Source: an uncultured Lachnospiraceae bacterium
Lineage (GTDB): Bacteria; Bacillota; Clostridia; Lachnospirales; Lachnospiraceae
Assembly: GCA_944380315.1 (NCBI GenBank)
Contig: CALWHG010000004.1
Location: 1-64,000, forward strand
Direction: 5' to 3'
DNA length: 64,000 bases
In this document: in pieces, positions 36,982 to 46,595 of the stretch
Position numbering within the stretch: position 1 is the stretch's first letter
Layout of the letters: every line of letters begins with the position of its first letter
Position numbers and translations under genes: made by a program
The notes under the pieces: generated by a model
The model's database searches: none
The model's input: only the letters and a program-made list of their open reading frames with translations
Told to the model about the DNA's origin: nothing

Positions 36982-38505
36982 ATGAGAGGAGTAGAGACCA
37001 GGATCCAGGAGATCAGGCACATGATCTTTACAGAGGTAGCGAAGCTTGCCTATGACAAGGATGCTGACATCAGCAGGAGGATCGAGGAGCTTCCCTACAA
37101 GATCATACCCGGAGAGGTAGGAAAATACAGGAACAACGTATTCTGGGAGAGAGCCATAGTAGGTGAGAGGCTGAGGCTGGCCATGGGACTTCCCAGCAGG
37201 AGCGCTGCGGAGCATGCGCCCATCTCAGACGGCATAGAGGAGGCAAACAAGGCTGAGACCTACTATACTCCGCCCCTTATAAATGTACTCAAGTTCGCCT
37301 GCAACGGCTGTGCGGAAAAGAAGGTCATAGTGACCGAGGGCTGTCAGGGCTGTCTGGCACATCCCTGTGAGGAGGTATGTCCCAAGGGAGCAGTGAAGCT
37401 CAGCCACATAGACGGAAGATCACATATAGATCAGGACAAGTGCATAAAGTGCGGACGCTGTGCCGATGTGTGCGCCTACAATGCCATCATCATCCAGGAG
37501 AGGCCCTGCGCCAAGGCCTGCGGCATGGACGCCATAGGCACTGATGAAAACGGCAAGGCAGACATAGACTATGACAAGTGCGTGTCCTGCGGACAGTGTC
37601 TCGTAAATTGTCCCTTTGGAGCCATATCAGACAAGTCACAGATATTTCAGGTCATAAGGGCCATACAGTCAGGAGAGAGGGTCTATGCTGCCGTGGCACC
37701 TGCCTTCGTAGGACAGTTTGGAGCCAAGGTCACTCCCGGAAAGCTAAGGGCCGCCATGAAGGAGCTGGGCTTTGCGGACGTATTTGAGGTGGCCATAGGA
37801 GCTGACCTCTGCGCCACTCAGGAGGCCATAGACTTTGTGGAGGAGGTGCCTGACAAGAAGCCCTTCCTTGCTACCTCCTGCTGCCCTGCATGGTCAGTCA
37901 TGGCCAAGAAGCTCTTCCCCGAGCAGGCCGAGTGCATATCCATGGCACTGACACCCATGACCCTTTGTGCAAGGCTCATAAAGTCCGAGCAGAAAAATGC
38001 CAAGGTAGTCTTTATAGGTCCCTGCTCTGCAAAGAAGCTGGAGGCCATGAGACGCTCAGTCCGTTCCGAGGTGGATTTCGTGCTTACCTTTGAGGAGATG
38101 ACCGGCATATTTGAGGCCAAGAACATAGATCTGGCAAGCCTTGTGGAGGACGAGGGCGGAGTCAATGATGCTTCTGCGGACGGACGTAATTTTGCAGTGG
38201 CAGGCGGAGTGGCAAAGTCAGTCGTAGACGTCATCCACAACATGTATCCCGACAAGGAGATAAAGGTGGTAAATGCAGAGGGTCTCAGGGACTGCCGCAA
38301 GATGCTGACCCTTGCTAAGGCCGGAAAATACAACGGCTATCTGCTTGAGGGCATGGCCTGTCCCGGAGGCTGCGTAGGCGGCGCCGGCACCATGCAGCCC
38401 ATCAAGAAGGCAGCCACTCAGGTCAACCTTTATGCGGCCAAGGCCGGACATGTCAATTCAAATGAGACAGAGCACGTAAAGGAGCTTGAAAAGCTCGTAG
38501 ATTAA
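36982..38505 (+). CDS. [FeFe] hydrogenase, group B-like monomeric form
   Basis: A 507-aa iron-only hydrogenase. The N-terminal half carries several cysteine clusters (CNGCAEKK, CQGCLAHPCEEVCP, CIKCGRCADVCAYNAI, CVSCGQCLVNCPFG) for 4Fe-4S centres. The H-cluster motifs are TSCCPAW, IGPCSAKK and EGMACPGGCVGGAG. Ala in place of Gly in TSCCP(A/G)W and the GPCSAKK form are group B features. It probably couples ferredoxin oxidation to H2 production; group B physiology is poorly known. An internal promoter for the next two genes overlaps its 3' end. Confidence 0.88.
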   Translation: MRGVETRIQEIRHMIFTEVAKLAYDKDADISRRIEELPYKIIPGEVGKYRNNVFWERAIVGERLRLAMGLPSRSAAEHAPISDGIEEANKAETYYTPPLINVLKFACNGCAEKKVIVTEGCQGCLAHPCEEVCPKGAVKLSHIDGRSHIDQDKCIKCGRCADVCAYNAIIIQERPCAKACGMDAIGTDENGKADIDYDKCVSCGQCLVNCPFGAISDKSQIFQVIRAIQSGERVYAAVAPAFVGQFGAKVTPGKLRAAMKELGFADVFEVAIGADLCATQEAIDFVEEVPDKKPFLATSCCPAWSVMAKKLFPEQAECISMALTPMTLCARLIKSEQKNAKVVFIGPCSAKKLEAMRRSVRSEVDFVLTFEEMTGIFEAKNIDLASLVEDEGGVNDASADGRNFAVAGGVAKSVVDVIHNMYPDKEIKVVNAEGLRDCRKMLTLAKAGKYNGYLLEGMACPGGCVGGAGTMQPIKKAATQVNLYAAKAGHVNSNETEHVKELEKLVD

Positions 38506-38515
38506 ATGATATAAT
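38486..38515 (+). promoter_or_regulatory. Internal promoter of the GltD-like/HydA pair
   Basis: TTGAAA (38486-38491), 18-bp spacer, TATAAT (38510-38515), overlapping the stop codon of the preceding hydrogenase gene. This would let the downstream pair be expressed separately. Confidence 0.65.
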
Positions 38516-38539
38516 CTCTGACGTACATCAATTTATCAT

Positions 38540-38560
38540 GCGGGGCCACTTCCGCCCCGC
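38540..38560 (+). promoter_or_regulatory. GC-rich hairpin in the leader of the GltD-like gene
   Basis: GCGGGGC (38540-38546) pairs with GCCCCGC (38554-38560) across a 7-base loop. No T run follows directly, so it is either a terminator-like end of the upstream message, an RNA-stabilising stem or part of an attenuator. Confidence 0.55.
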
Positions 38561-38586
38561 AATGTATTGTCGGAGGTTATTTTTTT

Positions 38587-40419
38587 ATGAGCAGACTTGA
38601 GATACTTACGCCGAGTAAGTCTCAGCTTGTGGTCGAGTCTATCTACAAGAATCTCGAACAGAGGATAGTAGCAAGTCCTCCGGGACTCTGCCCCGTAGAT
38701 ATCACCAGAGTGTTCGTGGAGATGTGTCATGCTCAGTCCTGCGGAAAGTGCGCGCCCTGCCGTATCGGACTCATGCAGCTCAATAAGCTCCTCACCTCTG
38801 TGCTTGACGGCAAGGCTGATTATGGAGTCATCGATGTCATCGAGGATACTGCCAGGTCCGTCATGGAGACGGCGGACTGCGCCATAGGCTATGAGGCAGC
38901 AAACATGGTGCTGAAGAGCGTGCTCAACTGTCGTGAGGACTATGAGGAGCATATCAGGCATAAGCGCTGCACCTGCATGACATCCCAGCCTGTTCCCTGC
39001 GTGGCACTCTGCCCCGCTCATGTGGACATACCCGGCTATATAGCACTTGTAAGAGAGGGGCGTTTTGCAGACGCCATAGCTCTTATCAGGAAAGACAATC
39101 CCTTCCCCTGCACCTGCGGATTCATCTGTGAGCATCCCTGTGAGGCGCGCTGCAGGAGGAACATGGTCGATTCTTCCATAAACATCAGAGGCCTCAAGAG
39201 AGCCGCTGCAGACTATGCAGGCAAGGTGCCTGCACCCAAGTGCGGCCCTTCCACCGGCAAAAAGATAGCCGTGGTCGGAGGAGGCCCTTCAGGCCTTTCA
39301 TCGGCATACTATCTCCAGCTCATGGGTCATCAGGTGACCATATATGAGATGCTTCCTCAGTTGGGAGGCATGCTCCGTTACGGCATACCCAACTACAGAC
39401 TGCCCAAGGACAGGCTCGATGAGGATATCGAGGCCATACTTGATACAGGAGTAGAGGTCAGGTACGGACAGAAGATAGGCAAGGACATCAAGCTTGAGGA
39501 GCTCAAGCAGCAGTATGATGCGGTGCTCATATCAGTAGGTGCATCCACGGACAAGAAGCTGGGACTTCCCGGTGAGGATGCGGAGGGAGTCATATCTGCA
39601 GTGGATCTCCTTCGCGATGTCAGCCTTGGAGAGCATATAGATCTGAGCGGTCAGGAGGTCGCAGTAGTAGGAGGCGGAAATGTCTCCATGGATGCGGTAC
39701 GTACTGCAGTAAGGCTCGGAGCAAAGAAGGTAAGCATAGTATACAGGAGGAGAGTGGCTGACATGACAGCCCTTCCTGCAGAGATAGAGGGAGCCATAGC
39801 CGAAGGCGTGGAGGTACAGACCCTCAAGGCGCCCGCAGGCATATCCGTAGGTGAGGACGGCAAGGTCAACGGACTCTATGTCACACCTCAGATGATCAGC
39901 CTCATAAAGGACGGCAGGGCTTCCGTGGTACCCAACGGTGAGCCGGATGAGCTCATACCCTGCCAGACCCTTATCATAGCCATAGGACAGAACATAGAGA
40001 CCAAGCACTTTGAGGAGTCAGGCATACCCGTAAAGCGCGGCAGGCTCGATACACTCCCTAACGGCGGCTTCAGGGATATCCCCGGAGTATTTGCAGGAGG
40101 AGACTGTGCATCCGGTCCCGCTACCGTCATAAAGGCCGTGGCGGCAGCCAAGGTCATGGCAGCCAACATCGATGAATATCTGGGATATCATCATGAGATA
40201 AGCTGCGACGTGGAGATCCCCGTACCCAACATCAGCGACCGCACTCCTTGCGGAAGAGTTGAGATGACTGAGAGAGAAGCCGGAGAAAGGAAGCATGACT
40301 TTGATGCGGTGGAGAACTGCATGAAGCCCGGAGAGGTCAAGCAGGAGGCTGACCGCTGCCTGAGATGCGATCACTTTGGCTTCGGCATATTCAAGGGAGG
40401 TCGTGAGAAGCTATGGTAA
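38587..40419 (+). CDS. GltD-like NAD(P)H oxidoreductase fused to a NuoF-type 4Fe-4S domain
   Basis: A 610-aa fusion. Residues 1-110 resemble the C-terminal iron-sulfur part of NuoF/HydB (SCGKCAPCRIG at 51-61). Residues 130-200 hold the cysteine-rich domain of GltD and dihydropyrimidine dehydrogenase (CVALCPAHVDIPGYI, CEHPCEARCRR). Then come an FAD-binding site VVGGGPSGLSSAYY and an NAD(P)-binding site VAVVGGGNVSMDAVRTA. The FMN/NADH-binding part of NuoF and a NuoE partner are absent. It overlaps the downstream hydrogenase by 7 bp and probably passes electrons between NAD(P)H and that enzyme. Confidence 0.85.
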   Translation: MSRLEILTPSKSQLVVESIYKNLEQRIVASPPGLCPVDITRVFVEMCHAQSCGKCAPCRIGLMQLNKLLTSVLDGKADYGVIDVIEDTARSVMETADCAIGYEAANMVLKSVLNCREDYEEHIRHKRCTCMTSQPVPCVALCPAHVDIPGYIALVREGRFADAIALIRKDNPFPCTCGFICEHPCEARCRRNMVDSSINIRGLKRAAADYAGKVPAPKCGPSTGKKIAVVGGGPSGLSSAYYLQLMGHQVTIYEMLPQLGGMLRYGIPNYRLPKDRLDEDIEAILDTGVEVRYGQKIGKDIKLEELKQQYDAVLISVGASTDKKLGLPGEDAEGVISAVDLLRDVSLGEHIDLSGQEVAVVGGGNVSMDAVRTAVRLGAKKVSIVYRRRVADMTALPAEIEGAIAEGVEVQTLKAPAGISVGEDGKVNGLYVTPQMISLIKDGRASVVPNGEPDELIPCQTLIIAIGQNIETKHFEESGIPVKRGRLDTLPNGGFRDIPGVFAGGDCASGPATVIKAVAAAKVMAANIDEYLGYHHEISCDVEIPVPNISDRTPCGRVEMTEREAGERKHDFDAVENCMKPGEVKQEADRCLRCDHFGFGIFKGGREKLW

Positions 40420-42206
40420 ACCTGAAGATAGATAACATTGACGTCAGCGTCAAGGAAGGCACCACCATCATGGAGGCGGCAGCCTCCGCAGGCATAGGCA
40501 TCCCTCACCTCTGCTACTGGAAGGGACTCAATGAGATAGCCGCGTGCCGCGTGTGCGTCGTGGAGATAGAAGGCAAGGACAAGCTCATCACCGCCTGCAA
40601 CAACATGGCTGAGGAGGGCATGGTGGTCTACACCAACAGCCGCAAGGTCAGACTGGACCGCAGGCGTACGGTACAGCTCATCCTTTCAGAGCATGACTGC
40701 CTTTGTGCTACCTGCGTAAGGAGCGGAAACTGTTCGCTTCAGAAGATCGCAAACGATCTGAACATACATGACACCATATATGAAAAGCACCTGGAGGAGC
40801 AGCCCTGGGACAGCACCTTCCCTCTGATCAGGGATTCTAAGAAGTGCATAAAGTGCATGCGCTGCGTACAGGTCTGCGACAAGATACAGAGCCTCAACAT
40901 ATGGGATTTCGAGGGTACGGGCTCACGCTCTACCATCAACGTTACCCGCAACAGGACCATCAGGGAGGCAGACTGCTCCCTGTGCGGACAGTGCATAACC
41001 CACTGCCCCGTAGGCGCCCTTCGCGAGCGTGACGATACCGAGAAGCTCTGGAAGGCCATAGCCGATCCCAACAAGACAGTAGTCGTACAGGTGGCTCCCG
41101 CTGTTCGTGCAGCCTTTGGAGAGAGCCTGGGACTTACCAGGGAGCAGGCTACCGTAGGAAAGATATTCGATGCCCTCAAGAAGATGGGCGTGGACTATGT
41201 ATTTGACACCTCCTTCTCTGCGGATCTTACGATCATGGAGGAGGCAAATGAGTTCCTGGAGAGGTATCAGAAGGGCGAGCTTCGAGACAGGCCCATGTTC
41301 ACCTCCTGCTGCCCCGGCTGGATCAGGTTCATCAAGAGCCAGTTCCCGGAGCTGGTGCCTCAGCTGTCCTCAGCCAAGTCACCCATGCAGATGTTCGGTG
41401 CCATCATGAAGACCTATTTTGCTGATCAGATCGGCAAGAAGCCCGAGGACATCTACTCGGTTGCCATCATGCCCTGTCTGGCAAAGAAGGGCGAGGCAAA
41501 CATGGAGCTCTACTATGGTGAGTATGCCGGACATGATACTGATCTGGTCATCACCACCAGGGAGCTTTGCCGCATGATAAGGAGCACCAACCTCATGCCC
41601 ACGCTCCTTAAGGATGTGGAGCCTGACAGACTGTTCCGTGACAGCTCAGGAGCCGGAGTCATCTTCGGTGCTACCGGAGGAGTCATGGAGGCAGCTCTCC
41701 GTACAGCATACTTCCAGATCATGGGAGAGAACTGCGAGCCCGATGCCTTCAAGGTGGTCAGAGCCGATAACGACGACTTCGACGTCCAGGAGGCAGAGTT
41801 CAAGCTTAAGGACATCACGCTCCGTGTGGCTGCGGTCAGCGGACTTGCAAATGTAAGGAAGCTCATCACTGCCATACAGCGCGGCGAGAAGCATTATGAT
41901 TTCGTGGAGGTCATGGCCTGCCCCGGAGGCTGCGTAGGTGGAGGCGGACAGCCTCAGCACGACGGCTATGAGATGGCCTATGAGAGAGGTCAGAATCTGT
42001 ATTTCCTGGATAAGAATGCACCCATACGTCATTCTCACATGAATCCGGATATATGGAACCTGTACAACAACTTCCTTGGAGAGCCTCTGAGCCACAAGGC
42101 CCATGAGCTGCTCCATACGGATCACAACAGATGGGAGATGCCCAGGAGCCCTGAGAGGAACCGCAACGGTTACGTTATCAATCCCAATCTCAAGCTTCAG
42201 GGATAA
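40413..42206 (+). CDS. hydA: [FeFe] hydrogenase, group A, multi-cluster HydA type
   Basis: A 597-aa enzyme. The order of domains is: plant-type 2Fe-2S ferredoxin (CYWKGLNEIAACRVCVVEI), a His-ligated 4Fe-4S motif (HDCLCATCVRSGNC), two 4Fe-4S clusters (CIKCMRCVQVCD, CSLCGQCITHCP), the H-cluster motifs TSCCPGW, MPCLAKK and MACPGGCVGGGG, and a fused small-subunit C terminus. It starts within the end of the GltD-like gene, indicating a complex. In published classifications group A2 hydrogenases sit beside GltD-like proteins, which this arrangement matches; that assignment is from memory. Confidence 0.92.
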   Translation: MVNLKIDNIDVSVKEGTTIMEAAASAGIGIPHLCYWKGLNEIAACRVCVVEIEGKDKLITACNNMAEEGMVVYTNSRKVRLDRRRTVQLILSEHDCLCATCVRSGNCSLQKIANDLNIHDTIYEKHLEEQPWDSTFPLIRDSKKCIKCMRCVQVCDKIQSLNIWDFEGTGSRSTINVTRNRTIREADCSLCGQCITHCPVGALRERDDTEKLWKAIADPNKTVVVQVAPAVRAAFGESLGLTREQATVGKIFDALKKMGVDYVFDTSFSADLTIMEEANEFLERYQKGELRDRPMFTSCCPGWIRFIKSQFPELVPQLSSAKSPMQMFGAIMKTYFADQIGKKPEDIYSVAIMPCLAKKGEANMELYYGEYAGHDTDLVITTRELCRMIRSTNLMPTLLKDVEPDRLFRDSSGAGVIFGATGGVMEAALRTAYFQIMGENCEPDAFKVVRADNDDFDVQEAEFKLKDITLRVAAVSGLANVRKLITAIQRGEKHYDFVEVMACPGGCVGGGGQPQHDGYEMAYERGQNLYFLDKNAPIRHSHMNPDIWNLYNNFLGEPLSHKAHELLHTDHNRWEMPRSPERNRNGYVINPNLKLQG

Positions 42207-42224
42207 GCATTTGAAAAAGACATA

Positions 42225-42731
42225 ATGAAAAATGGGAAAGTACCGCAAAACAGCATAGCCATATATGGAGCTTCAGTGGCTGTTTCGCTGGTACTTTCCT
42301 ACGTTGAGAGCATCATCCCCATAAATATGGGGATACCGGGCGCAAAGATCGGTCTTCCGAACATAGTCACGATCTTCCTGCTTTATACCGCAGGAGCCAG
42401 AGGAGCACTGGCAGTGTCAGTCATGCGTATACTGCTGTCGGGCTTCATGTTCGGAAACATGTTTTCCATAGTATATTCTCTGTCAGGATTGCTGCTGAGC
42501 TTCGCAGGCATGGTCCTGCTGAGGCAGACCGGACGCTTCAGTACCTTGGGCGTCAGCATAGCCGGAGGCATACTGCACAACATGGGGCAGCTCATATGTG
42601 CAGTGCTGGTGGCTGGGCCCTATGTGGCGGTCTATCTGCCGGCACTTCTGCTGGCGGGCTGCCTGGCCGGTACGGCGGTAGGCCTTTTGGGGGCAGAGAC
42701 AGTAAAAAGAGTGGGGAGGTATTTGAGATGA
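42225..42731 (+). CDS. Gx transporter/heptaprenyl diphosphate synthase component I family protein
   Basis: A 168-aa membrane protein with five to six helices: YVESIIPINMGIPGAKIGLPNIVTIF and RILLSGFMFGNMFSIVYSLSG are signatures of the Hpre_diP_synt_I family, now seen as ECF-transporter-like Gx proteins. Older annotation as a prenyl synthase subunit is doubtful. ATGA overlap with galT shows translational coupling. Confidence 0.8.
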   Translation: MKNGKVPQNSIAIYGASVAVSLVLSYVESIIPINMGIPGAKIGLPNIVTIFLLYTAGARGALAVSVMRILLSGFMFGNMFSIVYSLSGLLLSFAGMVLLRQTGRFSTLGVSIAGGILHNMGQLICAVLVAGPYVAVYLPALLLAGCLAGTAVGLLGAETVKRVGRYLR

Positions 42732-44350
42732 ATGTATCCAGGGCAGTAAGAGATCTTGTGGACTACGGCCTGTACTGCGGGCTCATGCAAAAGGATGACG
42801 CCATATACTGCAGGAACCGTATGCTTTGGCTTCTGGGCCTCGATGAATACGAGGACAGCGAGGAGGACAGGCTCTGCTTTACCGAGGAAAGCAAGGGAGA
42901 CATGCTGGAGGGCATACTGGCGGAGCTCCTTTCATATGCGGTGGAGGCCGGTATCATAGAGGATACGGTGACTCAGAGAGACCTCTTTGATACCAAGCTC
43001 ATGAACTGCCTCATGCCCATGCCCCATGAGGTCATAGCAGAGTTCAGGAAGCGATATGAGCAGTCTCCCGTGGAGGCCACGGACTATTTTTATGAGATAT
43101 CCAGGGACAGCGACTATATACGCCGCTACAGGATCAAAAAGGATCTTCGCTGGAAGACGGATACGCCCTATGGGGAGCTGGACATAACCATCAATCTCAG
43201 CAAGCCTGAAAAGGATCCCAGGGACATAGCTGCGGCCAAGAAGATGAAGCAGTCAGGCTATCCCAAGTGTCAGCTCTGTGTGGAAAATGTGGGCTATGCA
43301 GGCAGGACGAACCACCCTGCCAGAGACAATCATAGGATCATACCCCTTAAGCTTGACGGAGCAGACTGGGGCTTCCAGTACAGCCCTTATGTTTATTACA
43401 ATGAGCACTGCATAGTATTCAACTATGAGCATACGCCCATGAAGATCTCAGAGGCCACCTTCAGGAGGCTCTTTGACTTCGTGAAGCTGTTCCCCCATTA
43501 TTTCCTGGGCTCAAATGCAGACCTTCCCATAGTGGGAGGCTCCATCCTGACCCATGATCATTTTCAGGGAGGAAACTATGAGTTTGCCATGGCAAGGGCT
43601 GGCTGTGAGACGGCCTATGAGCCTCCGAAGGCTGCCATGGACATGGACGGAAGCCTGACCGCAGAGATAGTCAAGTGGCCCATGTCAGTCATAAGGCTCC
43701 GTGCGGCAGATACGGAGGTGCTGGTCAGCGAGGCCTCAAGGATACTGACAGCCTGGAGGAGCTATACGGACGAGGAGGCATTCATATATGCGGAGACCGA
43801 CGGGGAGCCTCACAACACCATCACGCCCATAGCCCGCTTCAGGGACGGACACTATGAGCTTGATCTGGTGCTCCGCAACAACATCACCACGGAGGAGTAT
43901 CCACTCGGTGTATATCATCCTCACAAGGAGCTCCATCATATCAAGAAGGAAAATATAGGCCTTATAGAGGTCATGGGACTGGCCGTGCTTCCTGCAAGGC
44001 TGAAGGCCGAGATGTCAGAGCTTCGGGAGCTCATAGATGGCTGCGCTGCATCTGTGTCTGCAGACCTGGGTGCTGAAGAAAGGGCCGATGCCATGGCTAA
44101 GTTCTTCCTTGCGGCTTCGGAGGCCCATGACTCCATAGCGTCCCACATACCCTGGGCAGAGGCCTGGATCAGGGAGAGGACGCTGAAGGGAGAAAATCTC
44201 TCCGGGGAGGTACTTTCCAGGGCCATGGATGAGGAGATAGGCAGGGCATTCTGCAGGGTGCTGGAGGATGCAGGCGTCTACAAGTGTACGGAGGAGGGAA
44301 GAAGGTATTTTGACCGCTTCATGAGCTCCGTAGGATATAAAAAGAGATAA
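42728..44350 (+). CDS. galT: UDP-glucose-hexose-1-phosphate uridylyltransferase (class II GalT)
   Basis: Leloir-pathway enzyme that exchanges UMP between UDP-glucose and galactose 1-phosphate. 540 aa, the long Firmicutes class. Diagnostic segments: NVGYAGRTNHPARDNHRIIPL, QYSPYVYYNEHCIVF and SILTHDHFQGGNYEFAM. The typical HxH active site of class I is replaced by this class II motif. galK and galE are not in the window. Start 42728 overlaps the stop of the preceding gene. Confidence 0.93.
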   Translation: MNVSRAVRDLVDYGLYCGLMQKDDAIYCRNRMLWLLGLDEYEDSEEDRLCFTEESKGDMLEGILAELLSYAVEAGIIEDTVTQRDLFDTKLMNCLMPMPHEVIAEFRKRYEQSPVEATDYFYEISRDSDYIRRYRIKKDLRWKTDTPYGELDITINLSKPEKDPRDIAAAKKMKQSGYPKCQLCVENVGYAGRTNHPARDNHRIIPLKLDGADWGFQYSPYVYYNEHCIVFNYEHTPMKISEATFRRLFDFVKLFPHYFLGSNADLPIVGGSILTHDHFQGGNYEFAMARAGCETAYEPPKAAMDMDGSLTAEIVKWPMSVIRLRAADTEVLVSEASRILTAWRSYTDEEAFIYAETDGEPHNTITPIARFRDGHYELDLVLRNNITTEEYPLGVYHPHKELHHIKKENIGLIEVMGLAVLPARLKAEMSELRELIDGCAASVSADLGAEERADAMAKFFLAASEAHDSIASHIPWAEAWIRERTLKGENLSGEVLSRAMDEEIGRAFCRVLEDAGVYKCTEEGRRYFDRFMSSVGYKKR

Positions 44351-44374
44351 GGACCGGAGGCATACCGGCAGATC

Positions 44375-45070
44375 ATGATCCACAGGACAGGACAAAGCCA
44401 TAAAGGGACAGATCAGACAAGGCCCCGCGGACCCATACTGGGCGCGGGGCTCCTTCTTTTGTGCATGGAGCTGTGGAAGCAGGCGTTCCTTTATCTGGAG
44501 GTGTTTGGAGGACATTACAATGTATGGTACCTTCCCTTCCAGCTCTGCTCCATGCCCATGTACATGGCCATAGGCTGGGCCATGGCCATAAAAAGGAAAA
44601 GGACAGGGACGGCGGCTGTGCTGGCCACCTTCATGCAGGACTTTGGAGTGCTGGGAGGCATAGCCGCCCTCATAGTGCATGATGGCTTTACCTGGCCGGA
44701 GCATCCCATGCTCACGGCCCATGGCTACATATGGCATGTGCTGCTCATAGCTCTTGGCATATATCTCTGGCGGACCGGACGCTCGGATCTGAGCCTCAGA
44801 GGCTTTCTGAGGTCTGTCGGACTGTTTATGTGCTGTGCCCTTGTGGCGGAGCTCATAAATGTGGCCCTTCATGGATATGGTGACTGTGACATGTTTTACA
44901 TATCTCCATATCATCTAAGCTCTCAGCCGGTCTTTCGTGATGTGGACCGGGTGCTGGGGCGTCCGGCGGGGATAGGAGCATATCTTCTGTGCGTAGTCCT
45001 GGGTGCAGGGCTTGTCCACCTTTGTTTTTCTTTCAATACTGTACGGCAAAGATTTAATGTGCTAAAATAA
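44375..45070 (+). CDS. YwaF/TMEM164-like integral membrane protein
   Basis: A 231-aa protein with about six to seven helices. The segments YNVWYLPFQLCSMPMYMAI and HGYIWHVLLIALGIYL match the YwaF (TIGR02206) family, whose function is not established. A conserved histidine in WHVLL and a glutamine/cysteine in FQLCS face the same region. It lies 24 bp after galT. Confidence 0.7.
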   Translation: MIHRTGQSHKGTDQTRPRGPILGAGLLLLCMELWKQAFLYLEVFGGHYNVWYLPFQLCSMPMYMAIGWAMAIKRKRTGTAAVLATFMQDFGVLGGIAALIVHDGFTWPEHPMLTAHGYIWHVLLIALGIYLWRTGRSDLSLRGFLRSVGLFMCCALVAELINVALHGYGDCDMFYISPYHLSSQPVFRDVDRVLGRPAGIGAYLLCVVLGAGLVHLCFSFNTVRQRFNVLK

Positions 45071-45113
45071 CATATTGTTTTTATTGATCACGGATAACAG
45101 GGAGTATGGAAAA

Positions 45114-46595
45114 ATGCAGCAGATCGGTTTTGACAATGAAAAATATCTTCGCATCCAGTCTGAAAGGATAAAGGAGCGCATAGGAAAGTTCGAGGGCAAG
45201 CTCTACCTTGAATTTGGAGGCAAGCTGTATGACGACTATCATGCATCCAGGGTGCTGCCCGGCTTCGAGCCCGATTCAAAGCTGAAGATGCTGCTTTCCC
45301 TCAAGGATGAGGCAGAGGTGGTCATAGCCATAAGCGCAGAGGACATAGAGCGCAACAAGAAGCGCGAGGACTTGGGCATAGGCTATGATGAGGACGTGCT
45401 CAGACTTGCAAATGTCTTTACCGAGAGGGGACTGGAGGTCAATTCCGTAGTCATAACCATGTTCACGCCTTCCCAGGCGGTGACCCAGTTCAAGCAGAGG
45501 CTGGAGCGCAAGAAGATCAAGGTATACAGACATTACAGCATAGAGGGCTATCCCGGCAACATACCTCTCATAGTCAGCGACAAGGGCTACGGAAGGAATG
45601 AATATATAGAGACGAAGAAGCCTCTGATCATAGTCACGGCTCCCGGACCCGGAAGCGGAAAGATGGCTACCTGCCTGTCCCAGCTCTACCATGAGAACAA
45701 GAGGGGCATAAAGGCGGGATACGCCAAATTTGAGACATTCCCCGTATGGAACCTGCCGCTCAAGCACCCGGTGAACCTGGCCTATGAGGCGGCTACGGCA
45801 GATCTCAACGATGTCAACATGATAGACCCCTTCCATCTGGCTGCCTATGGAGAGACTACGGTCAATTACAACAGGGACGTGGAGATATTCCCGGTGCTCA
45901 ATGCCATATTTGACGGCATATATGGAGAAAGCCCCTACAAGTCTCCCACTGACATGGGAGTCAACATGGTGGGCATGTGCATCACCGATGACGAGGTCTG
46001 CAGAGAGGCCTCAAAGCAGGAGATCATAAGAAGGTATTTCCAGGCCAAGGAGGCTTTTGCCAGGGGCACCGGCGATGAAAAGGAGATCTACAAGATAGAG
46101 CTCCTTATGAAGCAGGCGGACATAACCCCTGAGTACCGCAAGGTGGTAGGCCCCTGCCTTGAAAGAGCAAAGAAGGAGGGCAAGCCCTCCATGGCCATAG
46201 AGCTGGCGGACGGAGAGATAGTCACTGGAGGCACTACTGCGCTCCTGGGCCCTTCGGCTGCAGGACTCCTCAATGCCCTCAAGAAGCTGGCAGGCATACC
46301 CAGGAAGGTCAAGGTGATCTCACCTCAGGCCATAGAGCCCATCCAGAAGCTCAAGATAGAATATCTGGGGTCACAGAATCCGGCCCTTCATACAGATGAG
46401 ACTCTCATAGCCCTGAGCATGAGTGCGGCGGAGGATCCCAATGCAAGGCTTGCCATGGAGCAGCTTCCCAAGCTTAGGGGATGCCAGGTGCATACCTCTG
46501 TCATGCTGGCCCATGTGGATGTGAAGATGTTCAAGAAGCTGGGCATAAATCAGACCAGCGAGGCCATACAGGAAAAGGGTTCACGGAGTATTTGA
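45114..46595 (+). CDS. DUF1846 family protein
   Basis: A 493-aa cytoplasmic protein, full length for DUF1846, which is widespread in Firmicutes. The segment TAPGPGSGKMATCLSQLYHEN looks like a P-loop-type glycine turn, and EIVTGGTTALLGPSAAGLLNALKKLAG lies near the C terminus. Structures of the family exist, but no agreed function is known to me. ATG 45114 follows GGAG by 9 bp. The stop codon overlaps the ftsH start (TGATG). Confidence 0.85.
   Translation: MQQIGFDNEKYLRIQSERIKERIGKFEGKLYLEFGGKLYDDYHASRVLPGFEPDSKLKMLLSLKDEAEVVIAISAEDIERNKKREDLGIGYDEDVLRLANVFTERGLEVNSVVITMFTPSQAVTQFKQRLERKKIKVYRHYSIEGYPGNIPLIVSDKGYGRNEYIETKKPLIIVTAPGPGSGKMATCLSQLYHENKRGIKAGYAKFETFPVWNLPLKHPVNLAYEAATADLNDVNMIDPFHLAAYGETTVNYNRDVEIFPVLNAIFDGIYGESPYKSPTDMGVNMVGMCITDDEVCREASKQEIIRRYFQAKEAFARGTGDEKEIYKIELLMKQADITPEYRKVVGPCLERAKKEGKPSMAIELADGEIVTGGTTALLGPSAAGLLNALKKLAGIPRKVKVISPQAIEPIQKLKIEYLGSQNPALHTDETLIALSMSAAEDPNARLAMEQLPKLRGCQVHTSVMLAHVDVKMFKKLGINQTSEAIQEKGSRSI

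Noticed and set aside
42225..42731. True heptaprenyl diphosphate synthase subunit
   Set aside because: The protein is a membrane protein without prenyltransferase aspartate motifs; the old family name is misleading.
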